Source: Paragyromitra xinjiangensis (taxonomy: Eukaryota; Ascomycota; Pezizomycetes; Pezizales; Discinaceae). Taken from it: 64,000 bases of DNA. Below, in pieces: positions 21,983 to 34,494 of the stretch; within the stretch, counting starts at the first letter, position 1; every line of letters starts with the position of its first letter. The stretch covers positions 1,736,001-1,800,000 of the forward strand of contig JBCAMK010000011.1 of the NCBI GenBank assembly GCA_038503065.1. The letters are read 5' to 3'. The translations under genes and the position numbers were made by a program. The notes beneath the pieces are model-generated. The model was not told where the DNA came from. It made no database searches and saw nothing but the letters and a program-made list of their open reading frames with translations.

Positions 21983-23091
21983 CCTCTCTCGAAACCCCCA
22001 CTGTTAGCTCGAGATTCTCATGACTCGCATTCAGTGTCCTCAATCTGTTTTGAACCTGTCAGGCCATATCGATACCTCAATAAGCGCCGACAAGAAAATA
22101 TCGGTATTCACACCGTGATATGTGGATGGTCCCAGCACAGTGAGTCAAATGCCAACGCAACCGAGGCCCGAGAAAGTGCGGCTAAGATTCTCCTGAAGAA
22201 ATGTACTACTGCTATTATGGGTACCTACTAGCGAATTCAAAAAGTATCGAGCGAGCCGAAACCCTAACCCACGCTGGTGCGTAGGCTATCCACACCCCAA
22301 AAAATTTGGGGTTTATTCTTGAGACATCTAAGTGTTTCTTTAACCTCTTATATTCAATTTGCAACTATTCCGAAGTTGTTTGGACCACAATTGCTGAAGT
22401 TAGATGTATCTATCGCTGCTCTGCATGTGGGTTAGGGTTTTCGGCTCGCTCGATACTTTTTGAATTCGCTAGTATGTGGGGTATAAGTACTGAATAAGTG
22501 CTATAGTTCCTTTCGGACCTTGAGTTATTTGTTTTTATTTTCGATTTAGGGTCACGGGACATCCGGAATAGGAGTAATCGCGATCTGCGGCTTAAAGAGT
22601 ACAGGCAAGAATTAACGATCTATGAGAAGTCGAAGAAATCGGATTCCTATCCTGAATTCGATCGTGTAGCCACAAAGCCTGTGGCAAAGCGTGCACAGAC
22701 TGTTGTGAAAAGTTTTTCATCCGTCTCGGCCATGACCGGCAAGCCTCTTATTTTACATGAAGAGCTAAACGCAATTCCCGCTATTAACAGCATCATCACT
22801 TCCAATGAGACCTCTCCACACCTTCCCCTTCCCCGCATTTATGCCGCCCGTGGATCCATCCATTCGATGCATCGCGGCTGTCAACAAAAACGCCCGGGGG
22901 CGCTTCCAGAAAAGCAAAAAACCCCTGCAAAAAATATCGATCAGACCACCAAGATCCCGATTCACGATTTCCATGTACCCCGCGGAAAACAACCCCATAC
23001 TTATGCATGCACCTACGATTTCGTTTCTTTTTCGATGGCGCCGACAGCTGGGGGTGTTCTGGCTTCTGCACCGGAGGTACAAATAAGGTGA
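21983..23091 (+). CDS. Tentative hypothetical gene with a MITE in its intron
   Basis: Two open stretches join in frame if an intron runs from the G|GTACCTA at about 22220 to TTTCGATTTAG just before 22551. The first stretch includes GWSQHSESNANATEARES; the second includes LKEYRQELTIYEKSKKSDSY and ends at 23091. The implied intron would contain the whole 245-bp MITE at 22228-22472. Against it: the 5' splice site is weak, no clear ATG was found, and no domain is recognised. The start given is just the end of the preceding in-frame stop, not a chosen start codon. Confidence 0.22.
22228..22472 (+). mobile_element. 245-bp MITE with 44-bp TIRs and a TA duplication
   Basis: The left end starts CTAGCGAATTCAAAAAGTAT, and the right end is its reverse complement. 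About 44 bp match with a single indel, continuing through a gagcgagccgaaa segment into ccctaaccca. TA flanks both sides (22226-22227 and 22473-22474), as expected for Tc1/mariner-type target duplication. The interior (about 157 bp) has no coding sequence. Nearly identical arms suggest a recent insertion. Confidence 0.88.
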
Positions 23092-26000
23092 AGCACACGA
23101 GTGAAACTGATATTTTGGCGTTCCATCAACCGTTTACTCCGCCGCTGAGTTTCCATGGATCGTCGATCGTGGGTACCACGGGACAGGAAGGAAATTGATC
23201 GGATTCGTTGGGTAGGGGCATACATAAACAGGGCTGCGTTCGTTGAAACGCCTGCACATGATGTTTAGAAAAAAGCAGATATGCTATAACTTCACAGAGC
23301 ATCTGATTAATTCAGGTTAAACTAGGCAATGCGAGGACTAGAGATGCGAGGATCTTACGAGCACTTCGGATTGCTAGCCATCTCAGGAATTACTATGCGG
23401 TGTGCCAGGCTTCAGCTAGAGATCCAACTCTATAACCGAGGTTATCTGACTGCGGCCGAGAGTCTGGGTCCTCGCAGACGGGGAAGAGGGAAGGAAGGAG
23501 ATTTGCATAAGCACAAAGCAATCGCTACAGATATCTACAATAATTTGTAGCAGTATTCTGAATTTTTACGTTATGGGGCTCAACGCTGAAGCTGAAGCCG
23601 CTGAAGGGTCTCTGGCGCGGTGGCGCAGCGGCTACTTGCCGACTGGGCCGATATTTTTGGTATCGCGCAAGATTAGCGACTGAATAAGCTTTTTTGACGG
23701 GTCTAACCTTAATTCGCCGAAGTCTTAGTTTCTGGACTTTATCCGACACACAACTCCACGCTATCCCGTGTACCTTACTTTCGTCACCCGGTTGCCATCA
23801 CATATAAACTTTCAAGACGAGCCTCAATATCAAACAACCCGAAACAGTTGTTTCAGCTGTCAGAAAATGTTGCGTATATCTAACAACAGTTACGCCACTC
23901 CCCGGAGTACTAACCCCTTTCTTACACTACAAGTTTAGATTTAACAACCTTCGGTTCTGCCGGTGAGGGCCTCAATAGATATGACCACATTCTCTTACTA
24001 TAAGTTTCAAGTGCAAGGTCACTATACACCAGTATCTACTTCTAGTTCGTGCTGGATTCGGTGTTTAGGGTTGCGCATCGTTCTCTATGCAATTGATATT
24101 TATCCCAATCACCTTATTGAGTGCTCGTTAGACACGCAATAGTCTATGTAAAACCCCACCACACACCAATAAACAAGGAAATGAACGGTGTTATAGGCAG
24201 TAACACAGTAGTAGCCCAAGCATTGCCATCCACCCACCATATGCAGAACTAGAAGGGATCATATTTTGAGGTCACATTAATAATTCTCCGTTTTATGAAT
24301 CAAACCAAAATACCGAATCCCTAGTCCCTACACCCCATATGCACCTGCTAAAGGGATTATCAAAGCCACGTCTCCGAGGAGCCTCGTAATCTTATATTTC
24401 CAATTGAGAGAGCTCCTAATTTTACACAGAAACGGCCACCTGCCCTATATCGTTAACGGTAAAAGCAATATGCCAATTTTAGCATTCACGAAGGGCCTTG
24501 ATCAATGAAAGAAGTGCATAGGGCCGGATAACCAATCCGAGCTGCAAATGCAATGCGTGAACGCCTCCGTTTATTCTACCGCCGTTTTCCCCAGAATATA
24601 TAACCTTCGACGATAAAGCCCAGCCACGTGGATTTGCCCAGATAAACCTGGTTTGGATCATCGTGCATGCATTCGGCTTTAAGGCTGCCATGTACTCTGC
24701 GAGAGTGCTTTGCCGGCAGTCATAAAACCTGGATGGCGGGTGATTGGTTAGAGGTTCGTATTAGCATATATTGAACATTGACGGGAGATGGTTCGTGATA
24801 TATGTTGGAGCTTCGGAATTAAAACACACTTCATATTGTAGATATTATCCGCCGTAGAGGAGCCACAGCTACCTATGGACATATTTAATTATTGAGACTA
24901 ACTCTAGGCGCATAAATGCCACGTAATGTTAATACAAATTCTTTACAAGACTACTGCAAATATGCAAAGCTAGCGAAGCAGTTTAAAACCAGACTATAAT
25001 ATTAGGTTCTCGAAGCGAGCAAGATTTACTGCTAGTTTCATCAATTGAAGTTCAATAACTGCCGATATCAGAATTCAGATAATTGAAACTTTTCGAAAAG
25101 GTACATTTAGTTATCCTCAGTATCGTAGTTTGTCATATTCGATAAAGACGCCGTTTTTAGAATGTCATATGATCTAGCAAAGAAGAGGGGAAATTTATAT
25201 TTGAACTGTCTGACGTCGCCGAAGAGTGCGAAACCACTCTTCTCTTCTTTATAATGCTTAAACCCATGAGCATTAGCAAGACATGAAGTGCCGTCCCCCC
25301 CCCCTCATTCTTTCCCGCTGACACATACACATCTGCTCACACAAGGACCAGCTACGTAGGATATGGAGGGGTAACCAACAGCCCATTTCACAACCTGGAG
25401 ATATCTACCTATCCAAACAAATCCATCGGGCGGTGACACCCGAGGGGCTAGAGGCCTATTCACCCATCCCGACCGCCAAGGGTACGCCGCCCGAGCTCGC
25501 ACGTCGGTACACATGTACAAAATATAGCCAAAACAAAAACGTCAACGAGTCAAAACTCGACACCTTTGAACAGAATCCGTCATAAAGGTTGCACACTTGC
25601 AGTCTTAGATTGGGCATCGCATGCTCAATTACGCTCAATTACTCGCGCGATATATCTGATATCACATATATGCACGACATAGCCCGTATTAGGCATGGCG
25701 CATGTGTACCTGACGTCTGCATGTAATTTCAAGATAGGGAAAGTTCCTCGTTACGACGCATGGAACAACACCATGGTCTATGCGTTTCCTTCAACGAACG
25801 AAGCGAAGGAGAGTGGAATTCGAATAACAGCTGGCGGCGGATCATTGGTAATCAACAACTAGTCACCTTACTCACTTTCTTTTAGAATTTTAAACTGATA
25901 GTGAGGCTGCCACGAATACCTACTACAGGAGGAGTTCGGGGATGGGAACGCGTTATCCGAGGGAATTATTTCTTCTTTTCTTTCCCTACGAATTCTCCAC

Positions 26001-29000
26001 TGTATCACCGAGAAACATCCTTGGAAAGGGCTCTTGTGAGCAATTGCTCAAACGAAACAAAACCCTCAACTCTATCGATAAGGGACGACTAAAAATACTA
26101 CGTCATGTATTTAGCGGGCGGCAAATTCGTGGCTTTCGTACCTACATTAGTCGCTGTCATAATGTATGTATTTTTTTGCAAGACCCATATTTCCCGCGCA
26201 GCCGTTCCATGCCCGGTCCAGAACATCCGATATCCCCGGCGGTTCCACTTTACCGGACCGAACCGACGCAACGGTGATTCGATTCCATTTCCGGGGGATT
26301 TCACATGTCAGAATCAGGAAAGTGTTTGTTAATTTAGATACTTTACGCATCATGATGGTGTTGATATAATGGTATGTACACGGTGCAGGTATCAAGCATT
26401 GATGTTCACCGGGTACGAAGTTGAAGCCGAGTTTGAAACTTCGGTCACTGGGTTTTTTTGAGGCGTGTGGCGATATCTGATGAACAGGAGATGACGAAGG
26501 GAACTCAAATCCGTCCTTCAGGCGAAGGAGGAGGTGCAGAATGGAAGCCGGTTAAAATCTCTGTATGTACTCATATGTGCGTGTGCATGTAGGTAGAAAA
26601 ATATTTTTACCTATCAATCTCATATCGCAATTGCAACACTCCATCGATAAGGATATCAACCTTGTAAGTTTGTTACGGGATGCAAGCACTTTTTGCAAAT
26701 CAAATGGTAGTGTTGATGTATGAACGCCACGGTGTTCATGCCGATCCAATCCTAACATAGTGGGTATTGGTGGTGGTCGAGCCCTGTTTCTTGGCGTGCA
26801 TGTAAAAATAGAGTGCATGCGTCCGCGTCGCGTTCGCTTGCCACTTGCAGCGGAACGGATTTTTTTTCAAACGACCTATCATGCCATGGACTATGTGCTC
26901 GCCCTCGGCACAGACTGATGGTCTGGGTTCGGAGCTTCGTAAGTTTGCGCGGCGTGGGGGAGAGCCGGGGTATGGGGAAGGGGGAAGCGGGAGAGGGAAA
27001 AGAACAGATTCGAGACATGGAGTTCAACCTTTCGGAGGTTGCCGCAGAGCAAAGGTATCTTTTCCTTGGTGTTGGGCATTCAACAAACGAACCGCGTAAA
27101 ACCTGGTTTCAAAACCTTTGGATATGGAGATGGTACTGGCTAGGACGGCAGCACATATGCTCGTGTATGTAATCTACACATGCCGTACACACGAGGCAAA
27201 CGAACAAGCAAAAGCGCAATGCCCTAGCGGGAGTAAGGCAGGTAAATGTGGGGTGACCGACAACGACCAACGACCAGAACCGAGACAACAAGCATTGCTG
27301 CAGGCGCACGGGCAGAGAAGTCGTGGAGAAGAAACAAGACTTGATTGATCAGTTGGTCTGCTTTTGCTCATGCTTCCTTCTTCCTCCCCCAACTGGGATA
27401 TTAGAGATGGGATGGGGATGTAGTGGAGCGTTGCATTGCAGCAGAGCAGCAGGAATGAGATGGGGTGAGGCGCGTGACTTAGTACCTGTTTTGACTCGGA
27501 GAAACGTCTTGCTACATCATGTTTGTCATATAAATGCTGAACGATCATTGATTCAACTCGCCGGAGAATATACTCCACGCGGATGCTTTGCTGTGTTGTA
27601 CGGTCAATACATTGACTATGGTCGACCGCCTTAGTAAAGGTACACATGAGTGTATCAAATCTCTTGGGCTGTGGGGTTGGCAAAGTCGGGGCCCCAGGGC
27701 AGCAATTCACATGGCCGTGGAAAGACCGCGGTGCGCGGTACAGTACTGTACGTACTCTGCTCTAGATAAGTACATGTAATGAAGGATTGGGACGCTAGAG
27801 AGATAGAGTTTAGACGTATCGCTTAGTGCACCCAACGAGGGTGAAAATGCCGGCTTGGTAATCCTCGCTGGAGTCGGGGCGTTATGCATTCCAGCTACCG
27901 TGCTGCCGTGCTGGCTGCCTACTTTGCTCGCACAGATCAACTTCTGTGCTCAATGCGTATGAATATGCGAAGCTTACAGTCTGGCCCTACGTACTATACG
28001 CAGATGGGGAATAGGTATCTTTAAGAAAGCCGATTCCGGGAAGGAAAACACCGACCCGTGCAGAGGAATTGAAATTGAATTGCTTATTTGTGTGCAGCGG
28101 CAGAGAGATGTGCTTTGAATAGTGTAGAGAATTGTGAATAGACGGGCTTCGTTGCAGATTCTCAACACAGCTACATAGGTACGGCAACGAGTGCTTGTAA
28201 GAATAGTCAACCTCTGGGTATTTTTTCAAGTTGATTCGTGTTGTCCGGGGCAATATTCCTCCTGATCTGAGTCTTGTCTCTGTGTGCGGTGTGAATTCCT
28301 AAATCCATTCCGCAGTCTTCTCGAATCACCTCTTCCTCTTTGGATTGCTCATCCTCATCCTCCTCATCCTCCACTTCCTTGTGCTTCTCCGGATACCTCC
28401 CATTTACGTCCTTTCCCCAGGATAAGCTCAGCGTAGGTAGTTGCTCGCCCTAACGCCACTCACATAGTTGTCGTTTTCTGAAGATCCCATCCCCACTGAA
28501 TTGTGTCTGGACTTGCCATCGTTCGCCTCATTAAATTACTGCAATTGTGGGGACACTTAGTTTGCAGAGAAAGCCACCGTCAATCACCAAACCTCAAATA
28601 GGCAGACGGACGTCCGGGCGTAATAACCCCTCCTCGTTCGCTTTCAGCGACTAGAACGGAGGTTGTGCCATCCTCCACCCATCATCAACCCTCTTCCTCC
28701 TCCCCCAGTATCCCCCTCTATCCTTCCCTTACTTCTGAAACCATATCGCTCAGGATCTTCCACTCGTCCTGCACCCCCAACAGCCGAGGCGTCAGTTCTC
28801 TATCATTGATAGATTCGCTGCCCACCGTTACTGCCAGCGGACCACCACCTCCCGAGATATCCATATCCATACACAATATCATCCCATACCCTATCCACAT
28901 TAATAATTTCGTTATCCAGCCTATCCGGCACGCGATAGAATATTGAAAAAGCAAATCTGAACACCCCCAGAAAATTTCAACCGAAAAAAAAGAACCGTCA

Positions 29001-30260
29001 GAAAAGTCGAACAAAGGAGCCATTTCCACGCGCTCTTGGTCACACACGCAGCTCCCTCTCACACCACTCCAACCCACCACCCACACGCGCGCACAAGGCT
29101 TCCCAAACCACCAGCCGGCGTCCGTCGGGATTTGCAGGCAGCGGCTCTTTATCCATCCTTCTTGAGAAGACGTGCGTGAGGTGTGTCGGATAAGAAACCG
29201 ACAAGAAAAAAAAATCTATACACACACGGAAAAAGTAGGAGTATTTCCCCTTTGCGAGAGTGTAGGGGGGTAGCCAACGTGTCACAGGCTTTTTCGACTG
29301 TGTAAATCACAAAAAACCGGATCCCCCCTCTTTTCTCGATCCCCTTCTTATTCCTCCTTGTGTCCTTCCCCCCCGCTACGGAGCGAGAGAACCAGCAAAA
29401 GCCCCATCTAAATCGAATCCGATCGCGATTTCGAAAAAAACGGACTGGATTCTTCACGATCCCATACCCAGGGGCAAAGACAAAAAAAGAACCAGGGAAA
29501 CCACCCCCACAATCTGCCTGGTAACCACAAGCCATCCGACTGAACTAGACTATCCGCTTTTGGCAGGGCTCAGGGCATCCTGCCTATTAGCTGGTCAGTA
29601 GGACGTACCCTTACATCCTAATTCCTTGCTCCTCCAACGGAAACGGTCATACACGGCTAGGAATTACAAGAAACCGGGACAAATCGTGGGGAACGGCGTC
29701 ATCCGTACCACGAAAAGTTTCGATTGGACATACTTCACCAAGCATCTTTTTTTTCGGCTGCAAAGCGTTTTGTGAGAAAGTAAAACGGTAGGTACGCCTT
29801 GCCGTCTCGTATTACACTAGATCCTTTCGTCATTCCAAAGTCATAATTTTTTTGACCTCGTTACCCACGCCTGATCTTTCTTTCCTTTTTTTAACAGGAA
29901 AAATAAAATAAAGTAAAATCTGTTTCTGACGTGGTGTGATCGCAAAACAGATTCTCTTGGAAGTTTTTTGCTTTTATTTTTCATCGAGCAACAACCCCTG
30001 GTCACGTTGCGCTCGTGTATTACATAGTCCCTGTCTTCCCCGGATTTACGCTGTCTTATCTGCGTGCTCCTCCGCCCTCTACGACTCATCGGACGGAGGA
30101 ATCTACAACTCGGAATCTATACATTGACAGCTTTCGGAGATTATCACTCCCTGGTTACAAAGCTGAGAATACAACCACCACACACAACACCCCACAGCAA
30201 GAGCATCACCACCTTCACTAAAGCACCTCGCTCGGTTTCCAAACGAGGTCAACAGCCGAG
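23092..30260. other. Long gene-poor region and leader of the 30.3-kb gene
   Basis: No gene is supported across 7 kb; the open frames are short and lack recognisable content. At about 23615-23710 a stretch with tggcgcagcgg (like a Pol III box A) and a weak gggtctaacc (like box B) could be a tRNA-derived relic. From about 28300 the plus strand becomes pyrimidine-rich. A possible leader intron runs from gtaggtacg at about 29790 to tttaacag at about 29898, so the 30.3-kb gene may have a long, spliced 5' UTR. Short upstream ATGs occur there. Confidence 0.4.
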
Positions 30261-32942
30261 ATGTCACTCAATCCCCTCCAGAACGCTACCCCTAGGCAGC
30301 AAATTCCTAACGAGGCTCCTTCCTATTTTTCTCCATTCTTTGAACAGCCATCAGGCACAAAAGGACCATGCAAGATCTCTGTTTGGCAGCCTCCACCAGT
30401 TGAAGAGCCCCGTCGGTCCAAAGCACCATCTACCCGTCCTTTAAATCCCCCCCAAATTCCAACAGCCGATATCTATGTTGTTACGGGTCGCACTACCATG
30501 CATTCCAAAAACAACAGTCAAGATGATGGCAAAAAACGCCTCTACGAACCAAAAGAGAAGAAAAGTATCGATGAGATTATGTGGTTGGGTTCCGTCACCG
30601 GGTTCCTGCCTCCAATCCCCCTACCAATAAAGGTAGAGACCTCACTTAGGAGCAAGCTTGTAAGGAAACCAGAAGACAAAGCTAGCCAAGCCAGCGCCGT
30701 TGCTCAAGCATCACGGAGAAGGTTTCTGGACGCGGGAAAGACGGAAGAGGAGAAAGCAGCAGAGAAGAAGAAGCAGGAAGAGGAAGCTGCAAGAGAGAAG
30801 AGATTGCTAGAGTGGGCCACAAAGAAGAAGACGCAGAAGAAGCAGTCATCGGAAGGCGAGAAGAAGAAGGCACCAATCACAGCTGTCCCGCCACAGCCGA
30901 TAGAGACCTCTACAAAGTCCAGTGCTTCGGGAAATGTCCGTGCGTCAGGTCGACGGGGTAAGGTATTTATGCCGGTAGCTCAGCCAATTGAGACTATTCA
31001 ACGCAGTAACCGACCGGATGCAAGTCATCGACCGAATCTTCCAGACAGTGTGTCGAGTTACGCTCCGGCTAAGCCCTTCCTCCCACAACATCTCCCGCAA
31101 CCCATCGAGACTACAAAAAGGAGTCATCGTCCTGCGAAGCCTCCTGTTAGAAATAAGAAGAGTGAAGAGGAGAGCGTGTGGATGGGCTTGCCACAGCCTG
31201 TCGAGACTGTTCGGAGGAGCAACAGGAGGAGCCCGTTGAGCAAAGACGACGAAGGTGGAGAGGTGGGCAAGAGAGCGCAGGTGTCGCCAAAACACTCGGC
31301 CCGAAACTCGACGAGCTCACCGCGGGGCACGATGTTTATCCCACAGCCAGTGGAGAGCTCCAAGAGGTCGAACCGACCCGACTCGACTGCCCTACCACAA
31401 CCCGTTGAGGTCACAAAAAGAACTAATCGGCCGGTACCCTCCCCGATTCAGAAGCCGGATGGACCTCCCACACCTACTACTTCCTTTTTCAGCCCGTCCC
31501 CGGTGCTACCTCAACCATTTGAGAGCACGCGACGTTCTCACCGCCCTATCTCAGCTAGGCCGTTAGTGCCGCAACCGATTGAGACCTCCCGCAGGTCAAA
31601 CCGCATAAGGGTCCCACTGCCGGAGATGCAGATTGATGCCAACCAACCCAATCAGCTACCACAACCTGTCTCGGTCTCAAGGTGGACTAACCGCGAAAAA
31701 GCCGCCGCGGGACGTCTCCGAAGGAATAGCACCGATAAACCTGAGACGCCCGGGCTCTATAACACGGCGCCGTTCGTCCGGGATAGGGAAAGAGAGAGAC
31801 GATTGGTGAAGAAGACTTGGGTCCGACCTGTCGATCACGTGTCGCATCTTCACGAACCCATTGATTCCGCACCGCCTAGTCCGATGCAGAGTCCTCAAAG
31901 CTCCAGATGCCCAAGTTTGAGCTCGTCTCCAACTTCATCGGCAGCTAGCTCGACATGGGACGTTGCCTCTAAGGTTAGCAAGGCGTCGCGCGGAGGGTTG
32001 CACGGAAGGCGTGAGTCACTAGAGGAAGGTTTTGCTGGTTACATCCTTGGGCTAGAGCGGGGTTTGAAGAAGGATGGAGCTTTGGGTACCGCCGGGCGGA
32101 AGCGAGAAAGGGCTAAGGAGGAGTCGGAATACCCATTCCCATCTGTCACTACGGTTGAGGATATCGCCAAGGACGATGATAAGCAGGACCGGACCGAGGT
32201 TACCGATCCCAGCAGTTGGGGTGGACCTAGGAGCGAGAGCTCCGAGACTATCCGCCCGAGATTGACGGCTATCAACACTGATCCTGGCGCCTTTGAGCAA
32301 CTTAAGAAGCAACAAGAGCAAGAGGATTACCCGATTTGCCATTCACCCGTCCACTCACACTTTAAGGTGCCAGAATGGAAGCCGGAGCCAGAACCTCTCT
32401 CTCTTGACGATGAATACCAAGAAAGGGGTCATAAGGGCCATAACAACGCGCGCATCGGGACTGACGAGCTCACGATGTCCAAGCCGATTGGTATTAGCAT
32501 CAACAATGCTAACACCAATACTCAACTCCCTACTCCACCAGACTCGCTTGAGTCGTCCATATCGAACAAATCTCTGCTTTCTCCAGCGGCAGCCTTTTCT
32601 GTGGCGGGTGGGATTAAGACTGCACCGCCTCGCGTGTCATATGCACCAATGTCGCCATCCCCAGGTTACACGGTTGCCTCGTTGCCACCAGCGAAAAAGC
32701 AGGAACATGGCAATGCTGCGGAGATCGCGGAAGAGCTCACAGCCGGTGTCATGCGCTACCTCAGTCTAGATTTCGATAATGTGGGCCGGAAATATGATGA
32801 TGAGCTGGCGCTGTACACTGGTATTCCGATGGAATTGGTCAGGAAGGATCGCAAATACGCGGTTAAGAAATATGTTGAGAGATGGGTTATCGAGAACCCA
32901 GAGATTGAGTGTGGAGAGAAGAAGAAGGGTGGTCTATGGTAG
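30261..32942 (+). CDS. Disordered protein with about 11 PQP-[IV]-E-[TS]-x-x-R-S-[NH]-R motifs (893 aa)
   Basis: A single uninterrupted exon encodes 893 residues. About 11 copies of one short motif are spread through the first 500 residues, 25-60 residues apart: for example LPQPIETTKRSHRP, LPQPVETVRRSNRR, IPQPVESSKRSNRP and VPQPIETSRRSNRI, plus weaker ones such as WQPPPVEEPRRSKAP near the start. A charged K/E-rich helix (EEEKAAEKKKQEEEAAREKR) lies at about residues 163-185. The middle is rich in Ser and Pro. Only the last 70 residues look folded (AEIAEELTAGVMRYLSLDF, then ELVRKDRKYAVKKYVERWV). Many identical linear motifs plus one small C-terminal domain suggest a scaffold with repeated docking or phosphorylation sites. 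Function and symbol are not recognised. Confidence 0.9.
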   Translation: MSLNPLQNATPRQQIPNEAPSYFSPFFEQPSGTKGPCKISVWQPPPVEEPRRSKAPSTRPLNPPQIPTADIYVVTGRTTMHSKNNSQDDGKKRLYEPKEKKSIDEIMWLGSVTGFLPPIPLPIKVETSLRSKLVRKPEDKASQASAVAQASRRRFLDAGKTEEEKAAEKKKQEEEAAREKRLLEWATKKKTQKKQSSEGEKKKAPITAVPPQPIETSTKSSASGNVRASGRRGKVFMPVAQPIETIQRSNRPDASHRPNLPDSVSSYAPAKPFLPQHLPQPIETTKRSHRPAKPPVRNKKSEEESVWMGLPQPVETVRRSNRRSPLSKDDEGGEVGKRAQVSPKHSARNSTSSPRGTMFIPQPVESSKRSNRPDSTALPQPVEVTKRTNRPVPSPIQKPDGPPTPTTSFFSPSPVLPQPFESTRRSHRPISARPLVPQPIETSRRSNRIRVPLPEMQIDANQPNQLPQPVSVSRWTNREKAAAGRLRRNSTDKPETPGLYNTAPFVRDRERERRLVKKTWVRPVDHVSHLHEPIDSAPPSPMQSPQSSRCPSLSSSPTSSAASSTWDVASKVSKASRGGLHGRRESLEEGFAGYILGLERGLKKDGALGTAGRKRERAKEESEYPFPSVTTVEDIAKDDDKQDRTEVTDPSSWGGPRSESSETIRPRLTAINTDPGAFEQLKKQQEQEDYPICHSPVHSHFKVPEWKPEPEPLSLDDEYQERGHKGHNNARIGTDELTMSKPIGISINNANTNTQLPTPPDSLESSISNKSLLSPAAAFSVAGGIKTAPPRVSYAPMSPSPGYTVASLPPAKKQEHGNAAEIAEELTAGVMRYLSLDFDNVGRKYDDELALYTGIPMELVRKDRKYAVKKYVERWVIENPEIECGEKKKGGLW

Positions 32943-34305
32943 ACGGTATTTGGGTTTCGAGCAATTTCCTAAGTTCGCCGGATTAATCCATAATTCATTG
33001 CATTGGGCGTGTATTTTGTTTCGTTTACTCACTCACTTTTATTTTATTTGTGTTTTCGTTTGGGTTGGGGAGAGCGAGATTGTCACTAGGGGGTCAGGGT
33101 TTTTATTCATTGTTGGGTTCTGGGGTCTTTCATTTTTGCTTTCTTTTCTGTGCAGTTATGACGGGTTGTTTGGTTCGTTCATAAGGGGTTTGTTGATTGA
33201 TTGGCGGCATTGCGGGTACTTTTGCAACTTTTTCCCTTTTTATTTACATATTTGGCTGCTCTGTCTGAGGAGCGAGGGAGGTGGAGTGATATTGAACGGG
33301 TAGAGGGTTGAGTGGACAAGCAAGATGGAGGGAAGATGGAGCTTTCTATGGCTTTTGTTCACGTTTTTTCTCAACGTTGAGCTTGTTTTTCTTATGTGTT
33401 TTTAAGGGGTGCTTTTCTTGTGCAGTGTCGGTTTGGGGGTTTTCCTTTTCTGGAAGGGTTTTTTCATTTGTCCTTCCTTGCAAACGATCAGGTGTGATAT
33501 GGGTTACATACTACGTTTATTATATGAATTTGCATACATACTTCCCCTTTGTGACTTGTGATATTTGTTTTCTTTGTAATCGCGGCTTTGCTCTATCTGT
33601 AATTTCTATTTTTTCTTACACAAAAGGGGATGGGGGGGTTAGGGTTTACGGTGGTTGATGGGTACATGGATTGATGGACTGGATATATTGGAGAGCTAGG
33701 GCGTGGCATATTGGCCCAAAAATTGTTTCAATTAGCGGGTTAACAATGGGAAGAATGGATGAATGCCTTCGGTAGGGGATGCTTGGTAGGACAAGGGCGG
33801 TTATATATCAAGTTTGCGTATTTGATAGGGTTGGGGGAAAGCTTGTGTATCTGTTTTTAACTTCTTCGATCTTATCGATAGCGCTTTTACTATGTCTTAA
33901 TATAATTGTTGCTGTTTGATGTGGTTGGGCTTGGGTGTTCTGTGATCTTGCTTTCCACAATACACTTAAATCTTAAAAGTTTGGCGAAATCCTGCTATTG
34001 GGTTTGAGCGGCATCGGGAATCACTCGGAGCGGTGTTTGGGGGCTTTTCGGGACCTTTTTCTTTTCTTCGAATGTCGAGCATGTGTGACCTATTTTTAGA
34101 AATTACTTGTTGAGGGACAGTGGCAGATGTTTTTTTTTAACTGCAGGGACTTCTTTAGTCATAGAATGGTTGTTAGCTTATGGAGAGTGTTGAAATACTC
34201 TGACTGGGGTTGTTGTGTCTGAGACAGGAGGTAAAGATAATAATTGGATTTTTGGGTTGAGTAGGTGTTTTCTTGATGGACTTAAGTTTGGCGATGGCGT
34301 CATAT
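32943..34305. other. T-rich 3' flank, no gene seen
   Basis: Long T-rich stretches on the plus strand follow the 30.3-kb gene, consistent with a 3' UTR and intergenic DNA. Frames of 116 and 174 codons here run straight out of the gene's 3' end in other phases and have no protein-like character. Confidence 0.45.
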
Positions 34306-34489
34306 TGTTGTAATATTGGGAGCACGTAGGGAGGAATAGAAGACTTGATTACTTGCTTGCTAGGTGGGCATACGGCCCCTATATAAATAGCTCTCTCGGG
34401 TGCCCGAGTGCCCGTGTGCTCGGGTACCTGTCTCTCAATCATTTCCGACTCTGAAGGGCCAAGCCCCGTATTAGAAAGCATCTCCAACA
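34306..34489 (+). mobile_element. Solo LTR, copy 2 (184 bp, TSD CATAT)
   Basis: Same family and orientation as 53-243, with TGTTG...CAACA ends. A perfect 5-bp duplication CATAT (34301-34305 and 34490-34494) flanks it. Identity to copy 1 is high, and the main difference is one fewer GC-rich 8-bp unit after the TATA-like tataaatag. Confidence 0.87.
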
Positions 34490-34494
34490 CATAT

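Noticed and set aside
27174..27710. 178-codon minus-strand frame
   Set aside because: No domain, no hydrophobic pattern, no splice or homologue support; consistent with chance in a gene-poor stretch.
32779..33658. Frames of 174 and 116 codons after the 30.3-kb gene
   Set aside because: They run from the gene's last codons in another phase into T-rich 3' flank; Phe/Leu-rich by composition.
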